A program made the position numbers and the translations under genes. The notes beneath the pieces are model-generated. The model was not told where the DNA came from, made no database searches, and worked only from the letters and a program-made list of their open reading frames with translations. A DNA stretch of 64,000 bases from Dasyornis broadbenti (taxonomy: Eukaryota > Chordata > Aves > Passeriformes > Dasyornithidae): positions 160,059-224,058 of the forward strand of contig VZRN01005156.1 in assembly GCA_013397935.1 (NCBI GenBank), in the 5' to 3' direction. Shown one piece after another: positions 27,201 through 42,200 of this stretch (position 1 is its first letter; each line of letters starts with the position of its first letter).

Positions 27201-30200
27201 CAGCCCATCAGCCAAGTCTTGGCTGTGGGATAATTTACGGTGGACTCCATCTGCAGAGTAGACTAGCTTAATTAAAAATAGATTAATAGGTGATTTATGA
27301 AAATGAGTGGAAAAAGCAAGCTCCTTAATTTAGTAAGGATATTGCAAATCAAAAACTGCATAGTCTGGAATTTTATTTACTAGTATGGGATTTTATTTAC
27401 TAGTTTAATTTACAAGTATGGATATAGCAAATCAAAATCTGCGTAGTCCAGAATTGTTTTAAGGTTTCTAGCTCTCCATAGATGCTCTTTCAAGCCAACG
27501 TTAACTGTAAAAATTTTAAGTAGAGTCTGGTTTATGTGCAAGCTTCATCAGTGCCACGTGCCTGACTTAAGTACGGGAGATGCAGGAATACAGGAAATAA
27601 CTTTTTTTAATTGTTTTTTTTTCTTAATCCTGATGTTGCCTTCTCTCTCTTCCTAGGGGACAGAAGACACTGCTGTCCCCGTGACTCTGATTTCTGGGTA
27701 CCAGTCAACAACAGTAACCAACTTGTTCCAATATGACCCTTCCTTAAACCCTGCTGTTGTATCCCTGAGCAGGAACACAAGTGGCATAGCAGGTGAAAAG
27801 GGTGCAGATGTGTATTGGGCATCTCCTGGAGGCGGGTTGTTATTGCTGGTGGTGGTGGAGCAGAGGGAATTTAGGTCTATAAAGTTTGATCTGACACTTT
27901 TTTTTTTGTTTTCTTTTAAATTTTAGTTCCTATGTTTCCTGCTAATCCTGGTCGGTCCTGGTTGGTTTTTTATTGTTTTATCTGTAGCATACATGAGATA
28001 ATGATTTGCTTGCCCTAGGCCAGTATGGACAATGTCCACAGGATGTCAGGTTTAGAACAGTCCTGCTTGTGTGTCATGTTTGTCTAACTCTGCTCTGAAG
28101 TTACCCCACCCATGCACTCAGTGACAGGACCCAATGCAGTGGTACCAAGCTGTGTCAGGGAAGGTTTAGGTGGGATATCAGGAAATGGTTTTTCACCCAG
28201 AGGGTGGTTGGGCACTGAGCAGGCTCCCCAGGGAAGGGTCATGGCACCAAGGCTGCCAGAGCTCCAGGAGGGTTTGGACAATGCTCTCAGGCGCTGGGTG
28301 GGATTTTTGGGACTGTCCTGTGCAGGGTCAGGAGTTGAACTTTGATCCTTGTGTATCCTTTCCAGCTCAGGATATTCCATGATTCTGTATTTCTTAGGAA
28401 CAGATTCACCCATGCCAAGAGAAATGAGCTCTACAGAGCGTCCTTCTCCAGCATCCCCAAGGGTTGGCCATAAAGAGCAACATGTGAATTTTGGATTGCT
28501 GAAAGCAGGGGACAGGCAACACTTCTTTTTACGCTCATTTTACCTAATTCCCATTTCCATGCCAAACTGCTCCTTCCAGTGTGACCTTGAGATGTGTTAC
28601 TTTAGAGTATGATCACAGACACCTTTTTACCCCCAAGATTTTGGTTGGGTATAGGGAATAGAAAGCATTAATGGTGAATGATGTCCACTTCTAAACAAGT
28701 CTTTAGGAAGGTTTAGTACATTTCTATGTGGCAAACCAACACCAATTTCTTGGTATCTGAGAGAGAGGGGAGGGAAGATGGGAGGAAGACAGAAATATTC
28801 CTGTTTTCTTACCTACCCTACACCCATTCCTGCAAGAATGTAATAATCTGACTTTTTTCTCTATTTTTGTAACCTCTCCAGCGAACACCTTAAAGCTTCC
28901 CCCAGCTCCCAGGTTTGGTTGGGCTCGGTGGGGATGTATGGAGTTCAGGTGACTGTCAGTACCAAAATTCTCTGTGCACTCCCAGCATTTCTACTCCTTT
29001 CCCCAATGCCCTTGTCATTTTCTATTACTCCAGAATGCATAAATAAGAGAAAACGTCCTTTATCATCTGAATATTATTCAGATACCACAGCACCAAGGGG
29101 AGGTTTTTGTAGCCGCGGGCAGCCCAGGTGCAAGGAATTCCTTAATGTTACAGTGTCTCATGAGCTGTGGTGGGGCTGAGTTCAATCTCCTATTCAGAAC
29201 CTCCACAGCTTCGTCTTTTAATATAATTTTCCTTCTATATAATAAAAAGAATAAATAAATCACACTGATGCCTTCCAGGCATCTGGGATTAAGCTGACAA
29301 TTGACCAAGAGTCCATAGAGTTCATGTTATTACCGTATTCAACTTCTCGGGCTTTCAAACTTTATTTGAGTCTTTGTGAATGCAGAATTGAAAAGCACCA
29401 GCTTCAAGACCTGCTTAGAGGAGCAGGTAGTTGAGGGGAGTTTTGTACAGGCTCTCCTGCTTCTTGGGAGCTTCTTCCTCCCTCCTTCATCCTTCCAGGG
29501 GAGACAGCAGGATGAGATTCACCTCCTAAACACATCCCTGTGCTCATTGTTTAGATGTTTTGCATGGTCATTGAAGAGAAATAGATGGTTCTGTGGTAGG
29601 ATGTGCCACAGCTCTCCTGTGTGTCTTACAGTAAGATGAATTATGCCATAAAGTATCTTTTCTCTTCACTGACCACGGATAGGGTTATCAGTGAGAATGC
29701 GTTTGTTTGGGTTGATGGAGACCACCCTAATTTTTCTAAGCTATTTCAGGAGGAATTCAGGTTATAAAAATCCCTTGTCTCTTGCCTTTGTCCTTTCCTG
29801 TTACTTCACTGTGCACGAATAAAGGAAAGTGTCCTCTATCATATGAACACACTTCGACACACAACAGCTTAAATGGGAAAAAGAGTTGTGATTACTGAAA
29901 ATAAGGTGCTTTGGAGCAGAGCTGGTTTTGCCTGGAATAGCGTTAATTTTCTTCATAGTGACTCGTGTGGGGCTGTGTTTTGGGTTTGTGCTGGAAGTGG
30001 TGTTCATGACACAGGGAGGCTTTGTTATTGCTGAGCAGGGCCTACAGAGAGTCAAGGATTCTTCTGCTCCTCACCCCACCAACGAGAGGGCTGGGGGTGC
30101 ACAAGGATTTGGGAAGGGGACACAACTGGGACAGCTGACCCTGAGTCACCCAAGGGATATTCCAGACAAGTATATAAAGCTGGGGGAGGAAGGAGGCAGA

Positions 30201-33200
30201 GGAATCATTCGGAGTGATAGCATTTTGTCTTCCCAAGTCACCATTCCGTGTGCTGGAGCCCTGCTGGGATGGCAGAACCCCTGCCTGCTTATGGGACGTG
30301 GAGAATGAAGTCCTTGTTTTGCTTTGCACACACGACTTTCACTTTACTCATTTAACCGTCTTTATCTCCACCCATGAGTTTTCTCCCTTCTACTCTTCCA
30401 GTTCTCTCCCCCATCCCACTGCTGGGGAGGGAGTGAACAGCTGTGTGGGTCTGAGATGCCAGCTGGGGTTAAACCGTGACAAGCACATCTGACTTTAGGT
30501 GCCCAAGGAAATTTTCATTTTACTCCGGGAGGCTTTGGTTAACATTAGTTCCATAGTGCTGAAAAACAGGCTCTAGATCATTTGTCAGGGACTTAGAAAA
30601 AAATCTGAGAACTCCTCAGCTCCAGAGCTTTAAAAGGACTGGATCTCACTTTTATCAGGTTCAGATATTTAAAGGACTGACATTTATGGTGAGGGGGACA
30701 TGGATCCTATCCTGAGAGTGGCCATAACCAAGTTCACTGTGCTGATGTTTCGAGACAATCCTAACAGCAGGTGACCTTATCCTGGATGGATTCAGTAGGA
30801 TCCAGAACATTGCAACCTTCAACATTTTGAGTTTGGGCTGATGGACTTAACTGGACCTATTCTGCCTTGATGGGACTCTGCTCTTCCTCCAGCAATAGTC
30901 ACGTGTGATAAAACACCCATTGCCAGAAACACTGAAAAAGTTCCCTTCCTTCCTCTGCAGGAGGTGAGGAGCTCCACATTGGAATATCCCAGTTTGCCAG
31001 CTACCAGGGCTCAGATGTCAAGGTCCAAATCGGGGACTCGTGGCCACAGATCCAGGCACAGACAGACCATGGTGTTAATGTTACACTTCCAGCCCTGCCT
31101 GCAGGGTGGCACAATGTTTCTGTCCTCGTCAATGGCATTGCTGTCGCTTCTAACAGGTGCGTATCTTCCTTATAAGTTTCACTCTCCATCCTGTTTGGTG
31201 TTTTAGGGTTAATCTGAAAAGGAAGGTAAGAGTTTTTCACAAATTCCATACCTAACGGTGAATTCTGCAGCGTGGTATGGAATTATGAATAATTATCAAG
31301 GCATTTATTGATCTGTGGAGCCCAAGTCAGCAAACTGCTAATGCTAGTCACTTAACTCCCCTTGGAGCAGTAGGAGGCAGGAGAGAAACATTTTAGGAAA
31401 AAACAGTTGATTTGATGAAAAATGCATATTCAGGCAATCAAAGGTATTCACAGATTCAGGTCAAATGCAGATAAATCCTGCTGTAGGAAAACAGCAGAAG
31501 AAAAGAAACACTTTTCATCAGAAAAACAAAAGCTAGTTTGAACAATACAAAAATGCTTTGTTTGGAGAATTTTTAAATGATGCTATTTCCATCTCCTAAG
31601 GTGACACTTCAAGTTCATGCCTAGATAAATGTAATATAAATGCATTAAAATGTGGGGGAAAGCTGACCTGAAATTGGGATGTAGGAATACACTCACAAGC
31701 AGCACAGTTTGGTTCCTCAGCCGTGGCAGCTGCCAGGAGTGATCCTGAAATGATGATATTGGGGAGGAATAAGGTGTTTTTATTGCTCACAAGCCAACCT
31801 AACCTGCTTGTAGCACTAATGAAGGAAGGAATGTAGCACTTCAGAAGGAGAAAATTTATGGTTGGTGGGATGGCACGCAGGGATTCATCCCACCTGGTGC
31901 TGGAGTCTGTTAGCAGCACCATCTCTTCATCTCCAGGGACAGATTGGCAGGGAATGGGTCATCCCAGGAGAGGACTCTGATCTCTGGTGGGCTGGATTGC
32001 AGCATTGGGAAGGTCCCTTCTCTAACATGTTTTTTTAGGGAAGGGGATGCTTTTGAAAGGAGGATGAGGAAGAAAAATAGATGCAGATGGGACAGAAACA
32101 GCTCCACCTTTACCTGGATGGACTTCAGAAGCTCATGTCTGGGTTTCTTCTTGTTCCAGTTACTCCACTCTCTGGTGGGAGAGTGTAAGGAAAGGGGGCA
32201 GCTGGGATGCCTCTTCGATGCACTTCCATTGGGCATAGCTACAGTGGGATCTGCTTGCCAAAAAATCCTAATTCTTGCTTCCTTTGTTGGGCAATTCAGT
32301 TGGACTAAATTTGGCCCACAAGCTGTCACTTGGTAAGAGAGTATTTTGATAGATGTAGCTCAAATGTGTCCCTGCCCATGGCTGGGGGGCTGGAATGAGA
32401 CCATCTTTAAGGTCCCTTCCAACCCAAACCGTTCTGTGATTCTAAATCACATGGAAAAATCTGGGGTGTGGAGTGCTCTTGTCACTGTGACATCGAACAA
32501 AAGGGGTCGTGCCAAGTGGGCGCTTGGCTTTCCAGGCGTTGTAAGAAAGAAAAGCACTGCAGCAGGGAGGAAAAATAAAAGAATACCCCTAACTGCCCCA
32601 AATCTTTTCTCTTTGCTTGTGATTTGCAGGGTTGAGCCGTTAATCCAGTACCTCTCCGAGATCTTCAGTGTCCAGCCGTGCTGTGGCTCTCTTCTGGGTA
32701 AACACCATCAGTACTTCTGCAGCCACTTATGGAGGTTAAAGGGATCAAGGGCACAGTTTTCCTGCAGGAATGGAAAGTGCATCCCATTTCGCATGCGTTT
32801 AAATGAGGGTGTTTTGAATCTGTGACCCTTTATTATGCAGACATCAACTGGCAGACAGCAGCCATCTGGAAATGTGGGATTGTAGTGAGCATCCCTCCAT
32901 CTGGTTGGCTGGCTCAGGGCTCCCTGTGCTTTGAATTTGATTTCCCCAAGTGTTTGCTCATGTATCCTTGCATGTTCCCGTTGGGAAAACAAAGCACGCC
33001 CACACCTGGCTCATCTGTGCTGCTTCCTTCAGTCACTTTGCCCCCATCTTTCAAGGTTTTCCATGTGAAAGTTACGTGGAAAGCAGAGTACAATTGTGGT
33101 TTGAAGCAAACAATAATTTCAAGTGATCCCAAAAGGGATGTTCGTTTTTGTTACGTTGAAAAGACAAAATAAAAAAGCCCTTTTTCAATGTTAATTTTAA

Positions 33201-36200
33201 TCAAAAGGGAAATATTTATTAATCCTGTTCTAAGCTTTTAGACATTGGAAATAATTTAAGTGTGCTTCCGAGCAGAACATTGCTGAATTAAAAAGAAAAG
33301 TTTTACTTTAAATCTTAAAAAGCAGATTTGGGGTGGTTGATTTATTTTGTCATTTGGCTGGTGGTGGGGGAGAGTTGAATCCCTGTAGTGAATTTTACAT
33401 GAGCTGTTAGAAATGCTTTTACAGAAGACAGAGAAATTCTTGTGCTGCAACCTCAGGTCCTCCACAGATTGCTCTCCCAGGCTCACAACACATTTAAAGA
33501 TACAAAAACTCAGAGGCTTTGTGGTACGTGATTAGTTCAATAGTTTGTGAAGTGCTGAAGCCTTGAAAGATAAGAGAGTGGATAGAGCTTGGAGAGCAAA
33601 TCCTATCAGTTTTGAAGATTAAGCCATTCTACAAAAAATAATAAAAGTTTTACCCTTCTTTTTATATTTCAGGGTAAATTGAAAATTAAATAAGAACTGA
33701 TTAACTCTTTGGTTGTGGTTCTATGAATGGCTTAAGCTGAATTAAAATCTCTTTGCTGCAAAAAGTACCAGTCCCTCCCTACTTACCTGTAGCCTTTTGT
33801 TGTCTCTAACACTTGTGCATGAATCTGGGTTAAGGATTTGGGCTCACTTAAAGGGAAGCCCATCGTAAACGAACTTATTTTTCAGCCAGATCATGGGAAA
33901 AGAAAGGGAATGGACTTAATGGATAAAGAGGTTGAAGCAAAGCAGGACACTGGGAGTACCAGTACTGCAAACAAAAGGAAGATGGAGAGAGGCTTTGGGT
34001 GGGCTCCTCCCTGTGGGGGTGGTGGGGTCCTGGCACAGGGTGCCCAGAGAAGCTGTGGCAGCCCTTGGATCCCTGTAAATGTCCAAGGTCAGGTTGGGTG
34101 GGGCTTGGAGCAACCTGGGATAGTGGAATGTGTCCCTGCCCATGGCAGGGGGTTGGAATGAGAAGTTCTTAGAGATTCCTTCCAACCCAAACCATTCTGT
34201 GGTTCTATGAAATCTGACACCCTGACTCTGAGCTTGAAAATACTCACTACCAAAATTCTGCTTCTCTGTAGGCAGCAGGAACAAACCACCTCCCCACCTA
34301 CCTACCTGTATGGACAGTCCCATTCCATGAAGAATTCACACTCTGTTTACTCTCAGGGGTCCTTTCACAGTATCTTTCTCCAGATCTGTGGTGGCTTTCT
34401 ACTTCATTTACTGCTGCAAAGGTCCCTGGCTACCTGTTACCGTAGCATCTTGTCCATGTAGAATTATCCAGATCTATGTCACCAATTGGCACTAAATGTC
34501 TTGTTCAAATAAAAAAGGACTTGATTTCTTCTTCCCTTCAGCCTGCCATGCTTATCAGCTTTATCACAGAATGGTTTGCGTTGGGAGGGACCTCAAAGAT
34601 CATGGTTTCAGATTGTTCACAGATAGTAATGAATTCCTTTCCTGCATATAATACCTTTCAAGCCTTATTTTGTTTTGCTCCTAGGTGGAACACTGCTCAC
34701 AATCTCCGGGGTGGGCTTTGGCCAAAATCCTGCCCTGGTTTCTGTTTCATTGGACAATCAAACCTGTACAGTCACTCATTTGGCAGAAGAGACAGTTTGG
34801 TGCCTGACTCCATCAGCTGCTAATTTGTCTAATGGAGATTCACGTGACATCTCTGTCAGGGTAAATGTAGCCATCAGCAATGGGTCACTTCAACATGCTC
34901 TCTTTGCAAATAGGACCACCACCTTTACCTACCAAAGAGCTTTGACTCCCCTCGTTACTGCTGTTGAAACAGAAATCACAGATGGAAGCCTGTTCTTGAG
35001 CATCCAGGGGATAAACATCACTGGATCAGTGGCTAAACTTGGACACAGTGAATGCCAACTTGAATTTCAACGTGGCAACCAGTCTGCAATGTCTTATCAG
35101 TGCTCTTTGCCACTGAACAGGCTGGAACCTGGGACTTTCCCTGTCCAGGTCATCCAGAGGCAGCTGGGATATGCTCAAGTGACAGCAAGGCAGCAGGCTC
35201 TCACAATAACTCCGCAGATAACCTCCATATTCCCGTCACAAGGATCAGTCTGTGGGGGGATGTTGCTCACTATATCTGGTGTTGCTTTGAAATCCGGAAG
35301 GAAGTTGGTACAGGTCAGCCTGGAGGGGAATTACTCCTGTGAGATCCAGGAGTCTGATAATGACTCCATCAGTTGCGTTGTCCTCCCAGGGGCCCACCCT
35401 TTGCACTCCCAGGGGCTGGCTGAGGCATCTTGGGCTCTCAGTGTCACAGTGGTTGTCAATGGGGTCTGCAGCGTGTGCCTTGGGGACTGTACCCTGCACC
35501 TCCATGAGCACTGGACCCCCCTGGTACACCTGGTGACCTGGAAGACCAACGGGACATTCACCTACGTGACAATCAGAGGACAGAGGTTGGCATGGCCGGG
35601 TGACAGCCCCACGGTACGTGTGGACAACCACACTGTCTGCAAGGTGACTTTCTTTAATGAGACCATCATCGAGTGCCAGACAGCCTGCCTGGCCCCAGGG
35701 GAGCACAACATTTCCGTATCCAACAGGAAAAGTGGCCGTGCTTGTTTCAGAGGGACATCCAGCGTTCTCACCATCCTGCCTTGGGTGCACCAGTTTTACC
35801 CACGGAATTTCAGCACCAATGGGGGAGGCCTGCTCAGCTTGGTAGGGTCAGCTCTGAAGGGAAAGAGGATGACTTCTGTCCTCATAGACCATCGCCCTTG
35901 CCTCGTTCTCAACGTCACCTGTGTGTTTATCCAGTGCACGGTGCCTCCAGGGAATGGCACGAGGGCTCTGAGTCTGAAAGTAGATGGACACTCCTATTAC
36001 CTTGGAAAAATAAGTTACAGTGAGGAATTTACTCCGTCTTTCCTTTCACTTGTTGCCACTGGTCCCCTTTTAACTTTGACAGTGTCACAGGTCACAGAGA
36101 TGGACATCATCCACGTGTTTATTGGAGACCTTCCTTGTAACAACATCACCATCACTCACTCCATGTTGCAGTGCTCAGCTCCTCTGCTCCCTGTGGGTGA

Positions 36201-39200
36201 GTACCCTGTGCTGGGCCTGGATATTCCCAGAGGATGGGCTTCCTCCCACCTGACATTCACTCCTCGTCTGACAGTGACAGCTGCACGTCACAACTGGGGT
36301 AAGTTGTGAGAGTTGCTACATTTCCCCCACAGGGTTTTTTGTGAGGCACTGCAATAACAGGGGGTTTTTTTTGTCGTTAAAGCAAAAATTATGACTTAAA
36401 AAACCTCTTTTGTTGACATCTGGCTATCAGCCTCCGTCTTAAATCCCATTTTCTGTCCTTTCCGAAGGTGGCTTGAATGGAGGACCAGTTTACCTGCGTG
36501 GCACTGGGTTTTCCCCAGGGGAGACTTTGGTCACGGTCTGTGGCACCAGCTGTGAGCTCTTGGACAGCATGACAGTGACTGAGCTGAACTGCCTTGCCCC
36601 ACGCCTACACGGTCAGTTAAAACACAAACCCTGTTATTGTGTTAAAAATATCCCCTAAAATCTAGACCCAAAATGGGTAGTCCTAGCGTATCTCATCCCA
36701 GGGGATCACAGCAGCCCTGGAGTGAGGAGAGGAGTCAACATACCATTGATGGAGTTTGGACCTGATGATCTTGAAGGTCTTTTTCAACCTCAGTGATGCC
36801 ATGATTCTGTGACTTCTGGTTTTTGAACTCCATCTGAAGACAGATGGTGTCAGGGAGAGTTTTTGTGTCAGTGGCCATGGACGTTGGACTAGATCCAGCA
36901 TGTGCCTGTGGCCACATGTGCACAACATCAACATTTCTTCATGGCAGTTATTCCCTGGGAAAGCTGCCCCAAATAAAATTGTGCATGTGGACTGAAGGGT
37001 TAGGTACCCATGCACCTCTTGGCCATCGTGATCATCCTAATGAATTGAACTGCCTTAAATGCCTTTTCTTCTGAGGAAACAGCCTCAAGTTGCACCAGGG
37101 AAGGTTTAGTTGAGATATTAGAAAAAAATTTTCACATAAAGTGTTTTCAAGCATTGGAAGACAGTACACAAGGAAGTGATGGATTCATCATCTCTGGAAG
37201 AGTTTAAAAAGTGTGTGGATGTGGCACTTGAGAACATGGTCTAGTGGTGAAAATAGTGCTGATGAGATGATGGTTGACATGATGATCCTAAAGGTCTTTT
37301 CCAACCTTAACGATTCTTTGATTTTGTAGCAAAGCACATTTTGTGTTTTGGCTGCATGGTGGGATGGCCTCAGTGGGGTAAAAGTGTAGAAGAAAAAGAT
37401 TGAATGGCTGGAAGGATGAACAAATAATGGCCCATGGCCAGTTCATACCTTTGGGAAGATGGAGATGAGGATTTGGCTTCCTTTAGAGGAGGATGGGATC
37501 AACCATCATGACCAGAACATCTTTCTCAACTGGAGAGAGGCAGCATGGAATGATGATCTCCACATCTCTCAAACAGAGAAACAGCCCTGCCTGAATTTTG
37601 GAGAAACTCTTCAAAATGTGCATTTCCTGGGACAAAATATGTTTCCTCCTTTTCCTACTGGAAGCACATAATTAGGCTCCTCAAATCTGCAAAAGGCAGG
37701 ATTTAAGACTTTTAAATCTCACCTGAGCCATGTGCCATGGCCCAAATGCTAAACGCGGAGCACCCATCTTTGTGGGTGCACTCCTCAGTGGAGTCCCCAT
37801 CCCTTGAGGTATCCAAGGAACAGTTGGATGTGGCACTCAGTGCTCTGCTCTGGGTGACAAGATGGGGATTGGTCTAAGGTTGGACACTGTAGTCTTGGAA
37901 ATTTTTTCCAAACTAAGTGGTGCTGTGATTCACTGATTCCAACACTTGGAAGCTTAACACTTCAGCTCCATCATAGCTCTGATGTAGGAGAACAATTGCA
38001 GGTCTGCAGAAATATTTGCTGTTCTGAGGCTGTCCAGACATCCAATATCCAGGTGATCCAAAGATCCATGACCTCTTATCCTTTGTGGACGTGAAGGAAA
38101 GGTGGAAAGTGAGTGTGTCCATCAGGGTGAATTTCCATGGGCTTGTTCAAAGGTGTGTGGAATATCCATCCTCCACAGCAGAAACTGAATAAATTATGTG
38201 CTGAGAAACCATTCCAGTGTGAACGTTAATATTCTTTTGAGCAAGGGCTGGGACAAGAGGCATCCAGGTGATCTCTCCAGCCTCACTTATTCCAAAATTC
38301 TAAATTTGCTCCTGTCATTTTGAATGGTTCCTTTCATAGAATTCCCAAATTATTTTGGTTGGAAGGAACCTTAAAGGTCCTCTAGTTCCAACCCCCTTCC
38401 ATAAGGAATACTAAGTAAAATGGAATGAAAAGGGCTTTTAAAACCTACCTACGAGCACTCAAAAAGAGACACGAAAAGATCATAAAGAGCTCAGTTTTCT
38501 TTGTTTTAAACAAGGCCCAGGCACAGTCCACAAAACTCTTTTTATTTTAAATAGAAAAGGACACAGTGCTGGAGTGCTGGAAAAAAAATATAATCAGAGG
38601 ACAAAATGGGTCACCCTGGTTATTGCAGGGAGAACAGAATACTAAAATTTAATCAAATTCATCCAAACTGCATTCAGAACTCGCTCAGTGCTTGGTGGCA
38701 GAGGGAGCCTGGGGAAAACAATCTTACAGGCAGGACCACGATGCTTATTCCTGTCACTAGATGTCAGCAAGTGAATGCTGATCGCTGGTTGTGTGTCTGG
38801 AGAGGAAATGCAAAGGATGAGTTGCCTCACTAACCAAAGGCACAGTTACAAGAGAGAACCCATCTCTCTCCTGCCCTGGGTTTTGCAGCCTTGCCAGTCT
38901 CACCAGTCGAGTGGCAAAATATTTGTTAATAAAATATTTATAAGCAAATATCTTTCTTTTCCCCTTGCATTAAAAAGATAAAAATCCTTTTGCAGGATGC
39001 TCAGATCTGTGTTTGTCAGGCTGTTTGTGCTTTCTGAGACGGTTGTATTCAGCCTGTGCATGTCTACCCCTGGCATGAGTGAATCTGTATATAGAGCAAG
39101 ATGCTTTCCAGACACTGTTCCATTTCATGTTTGATATTTGAGGATCTTTTTTTTTTATATTTAAGGATTTAACCATGCTCCTCACCACGTTTAGGGCATG

Positions 39201-42200
39201 AATGGATGGTTTAAGTGCAGTTAGTCCAGTCTCACCTCATGGTTTACCTGGTTTACAGCACATTTGCCTGGGGAATTTTGCCACTTGGCGCTAGCACATC
39301 CAGTGCTCAAACCTTTTTTGCACTGTCTCATCCATACGGGAGAGGTGGCAAAGAGACTTCAGGGATACAGGACCATGAGCTGTGAAGGAATGGGAGGGAG
39401 AGATCTGTGGTGCCCCAGGGCCCCTTGGTGCTGTGCCCAAGCTGGATGTTTGTCTGACCTTTCCTGGCTCCGCTCACCAAACTGGGTCATGCAGAGTGAA
39501 GAGTTTAAGCTGCATTTCTTCTGTTACTGAGGGCTGTGGAGCAGAACCCCTTCCCCTCTGGCACTGTGGGATGTCAGGTGGCACTGGCTGCCCCAGGTCT
39601 CAGTGCTGGGTCATGTTGTGTCTGGCCTGCTTGAGATTAGAGATGTCCACGTGGGAATCCCGGACCAGTGCATGTAGCTCTCTCATGTGATCCGGTCCAT
39701 AGGGCAAGGCTCTGCAGGTAGGAAATGTGACTTTTTTCCCTTTGAGCAGGCAGTTTTCTAAGAGATGAGGAAGTGCCAGGCTCAGCAGGATCTATCCATA
39801 AGCCTCTCCCATGGGGCTTTCCTTAGGAACTGGTGTTGAGTGGGGTCACAGTGAGGTTTTGGTTTGATCACTGGCAAGAGTTGGGCACGTTACTGAGACG
39901 TGCTCAATCCAGAGCACAGGGAATGGGAAAGCAGGACTAGACTCTTTTATGTAAACTTGTCTTTTGCAAGATGCAGAAAAATCAATTCAGAACAGAGCTA
40001 AAATTTGATTTCCAGCCTTAAAGCTTAAAAAAATTTAACAAAATTAAATAAAATTCACAAAACCACACTCCCTTCAAGGAAAAACAAAACCAGATGAAAA
40101 AAAGCTCAAATTAACGCATGAGTCTTTAAAAGTAAAGAGAAAAATGGCTTGATCACCATGCCTGGAAGTGTTCAAAAGCTGTGAAGATGTGGCACTTGGG
40201 GACATGATTTAGTGGTGGGCTTGGCAGTGCTGGGGGGAATGGTTGGTCTCAGTCTTAGACAGCTTTTCCAACCAAAATGATTCTACGATCCTGAAAGCTC
40301 TCCCCTTCTCTTCTCCTTGTTTTGTTTCTCATGCTGCCTCATGCTTGGTGAGGGCAAATACAGTTGTGGATTTGGTTCAGCTCAGGTTAAATTCACAGAA
40401 TACCTGGTTAATGTCTGTGGGATCAGTTGTGCTCCTGTGAAAGGTGGGAAGACTGGCAAGGGATTTGAGGCAGGTGAGAAAACAACTGATTATTCCTCTC
40501 AGGTGATATCAGGGTGAGTAACATATATAATTTTGCAGTAAGCCAGTCCCTGAGATTTTATGTTTAACGTTTGGGTTGAGGGTAATGAAGGCACCTTTAA
40601 AAAGAGGTGAACTGTGAAGAAGATCCATCATGGTAAAAGCTGAGCCTGATTTGCTTTGTTGCATCAGTCTGCTTGGAACAACAGGTCTGGCTTTAGGGTT
40701 TTTGAAGTAACAGTTCTTGGGATTTTTGTTGGCCTGTGCTGGACCTACCGTTAACCAGACTCCACTGGTAAAAATGGATGTTTATGGTGGAGGATTTAAA
40801 TTGGAGGCTGGAAATAAGGCTGGTTTAAAAGGATGAGATGTGGTTTGGTGGAGCTCTTTGAATGGGGCAAGAGGAGAGAGACGAATGAGTTTTGGTTGTA
40901 ACAAGGAGATGCATTGAGCCAGGACCAATGGACCAGAGAAACTGGGGTATTTGTATAAGCAAGTGCAGGAGATATGAAGAGGGTCTGTTGTGGTGTTGTG
41001 GCAACTGGGACCTCAGTAGAAGCCAGTGCCTCTGATGTTTACTGTAGAGACCAAACCAAAGGATCCAAATGGTCCCTTCTGTCATTCAAATCCAGAAATG
41101 AAATTCAGAGGAGGGAGAATAAAGCATCTTGATTACATGGCAGGAATATTTGATGGTGAGATCTACCAGGTAGGGAACAGATGCTTGAAAGTCACCTCTT
41201 GGGACTTCTGAAACCTGGCTGTGTGACATGAATGTCCCTCAGGGAGCAATTCTTCATAGGCAGAGGTGGGACTCGATGACCTTAAAAGGTCCCTTTCCCC
41301 TCTCCCTTTTATTAACTAATTTTTTTTCAAATCTTTGTCTTCCCTGCTAAGCACATGTTGATGCTCCACAGTCCGTTTTGTGAGCGGTGGATAACTGGGG
41401 ATGTGAGGTTTGGCACCGGGACTCCTTGGGCAGTTCTTCAATCAGTCCCCAGCTGCCTTTGGAGCCTCCTGTAGGTTTTAGCCTCATCACATGTCCAGCA
41501 GTTGTTATTAAACAGTGACCCAGAGCAAAGCCCTTGTGCTGAGCATCCCAGGATCCTGGATTAAGCCAGAGGATCCCTCAAAGCCAGGGCTGGGGGTAGT
41601 CAGTCCCTAAGCCATTACCACCATGCAGAGATTTGGCTGCCGTAGTGTCTGATCTCAAAAGGGAAGCTGTAATGAGCTGAGTGCATTCATCCCAGCTATG
41701 GGATTGCAGGTTTGATCTTTATAGGGAGTATAAAGCCTAAAGCAGCTTCATTCTGGGGTTTGAACACTAACCAATTAAGCAGGGAGAAGAATTGTGTCCC
41801 AGAACAAGCAGAATATCCTTTTAAGACATGCCAAAAGTGTGTTGAAATCTTTAGTTGATACTTTTTGCCGCTGTTATGGTACGAGTTAATGGTACCGATA
41901 ATACCAAGGGCTATTTGTGTTCCATGGTCAGAGGAATGGGAATGGAAAGGCCAAGACTTCCTCCTAAATGAATAAAGATATAAAGTCCTCTGGGAGGAGG
42001 GGAATAGGAGGACCTTGGAGTTCCCCAAGGAAGGAATGAGAAGAGAACATCATCTCTAAGTGTTTTGTCTCTATCTGATGGACAGGAGATGTGCGGTGTG
42101 GAGATGAGATTCTTCCCTCCTTCCACCTAAGAGAGAGAAAGCAATTCTAGGTTTGATTCTGGGGTGAACAGATTAAGTAGGATTTGCTTGGATTTTGCTA

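Noticed and set aside
35245..35790. Antisense open frame of 181 codons in the giant exon
   Set aside because: It mirrors the constrained sense coding sequence, has no splice context and no recognisable domain.
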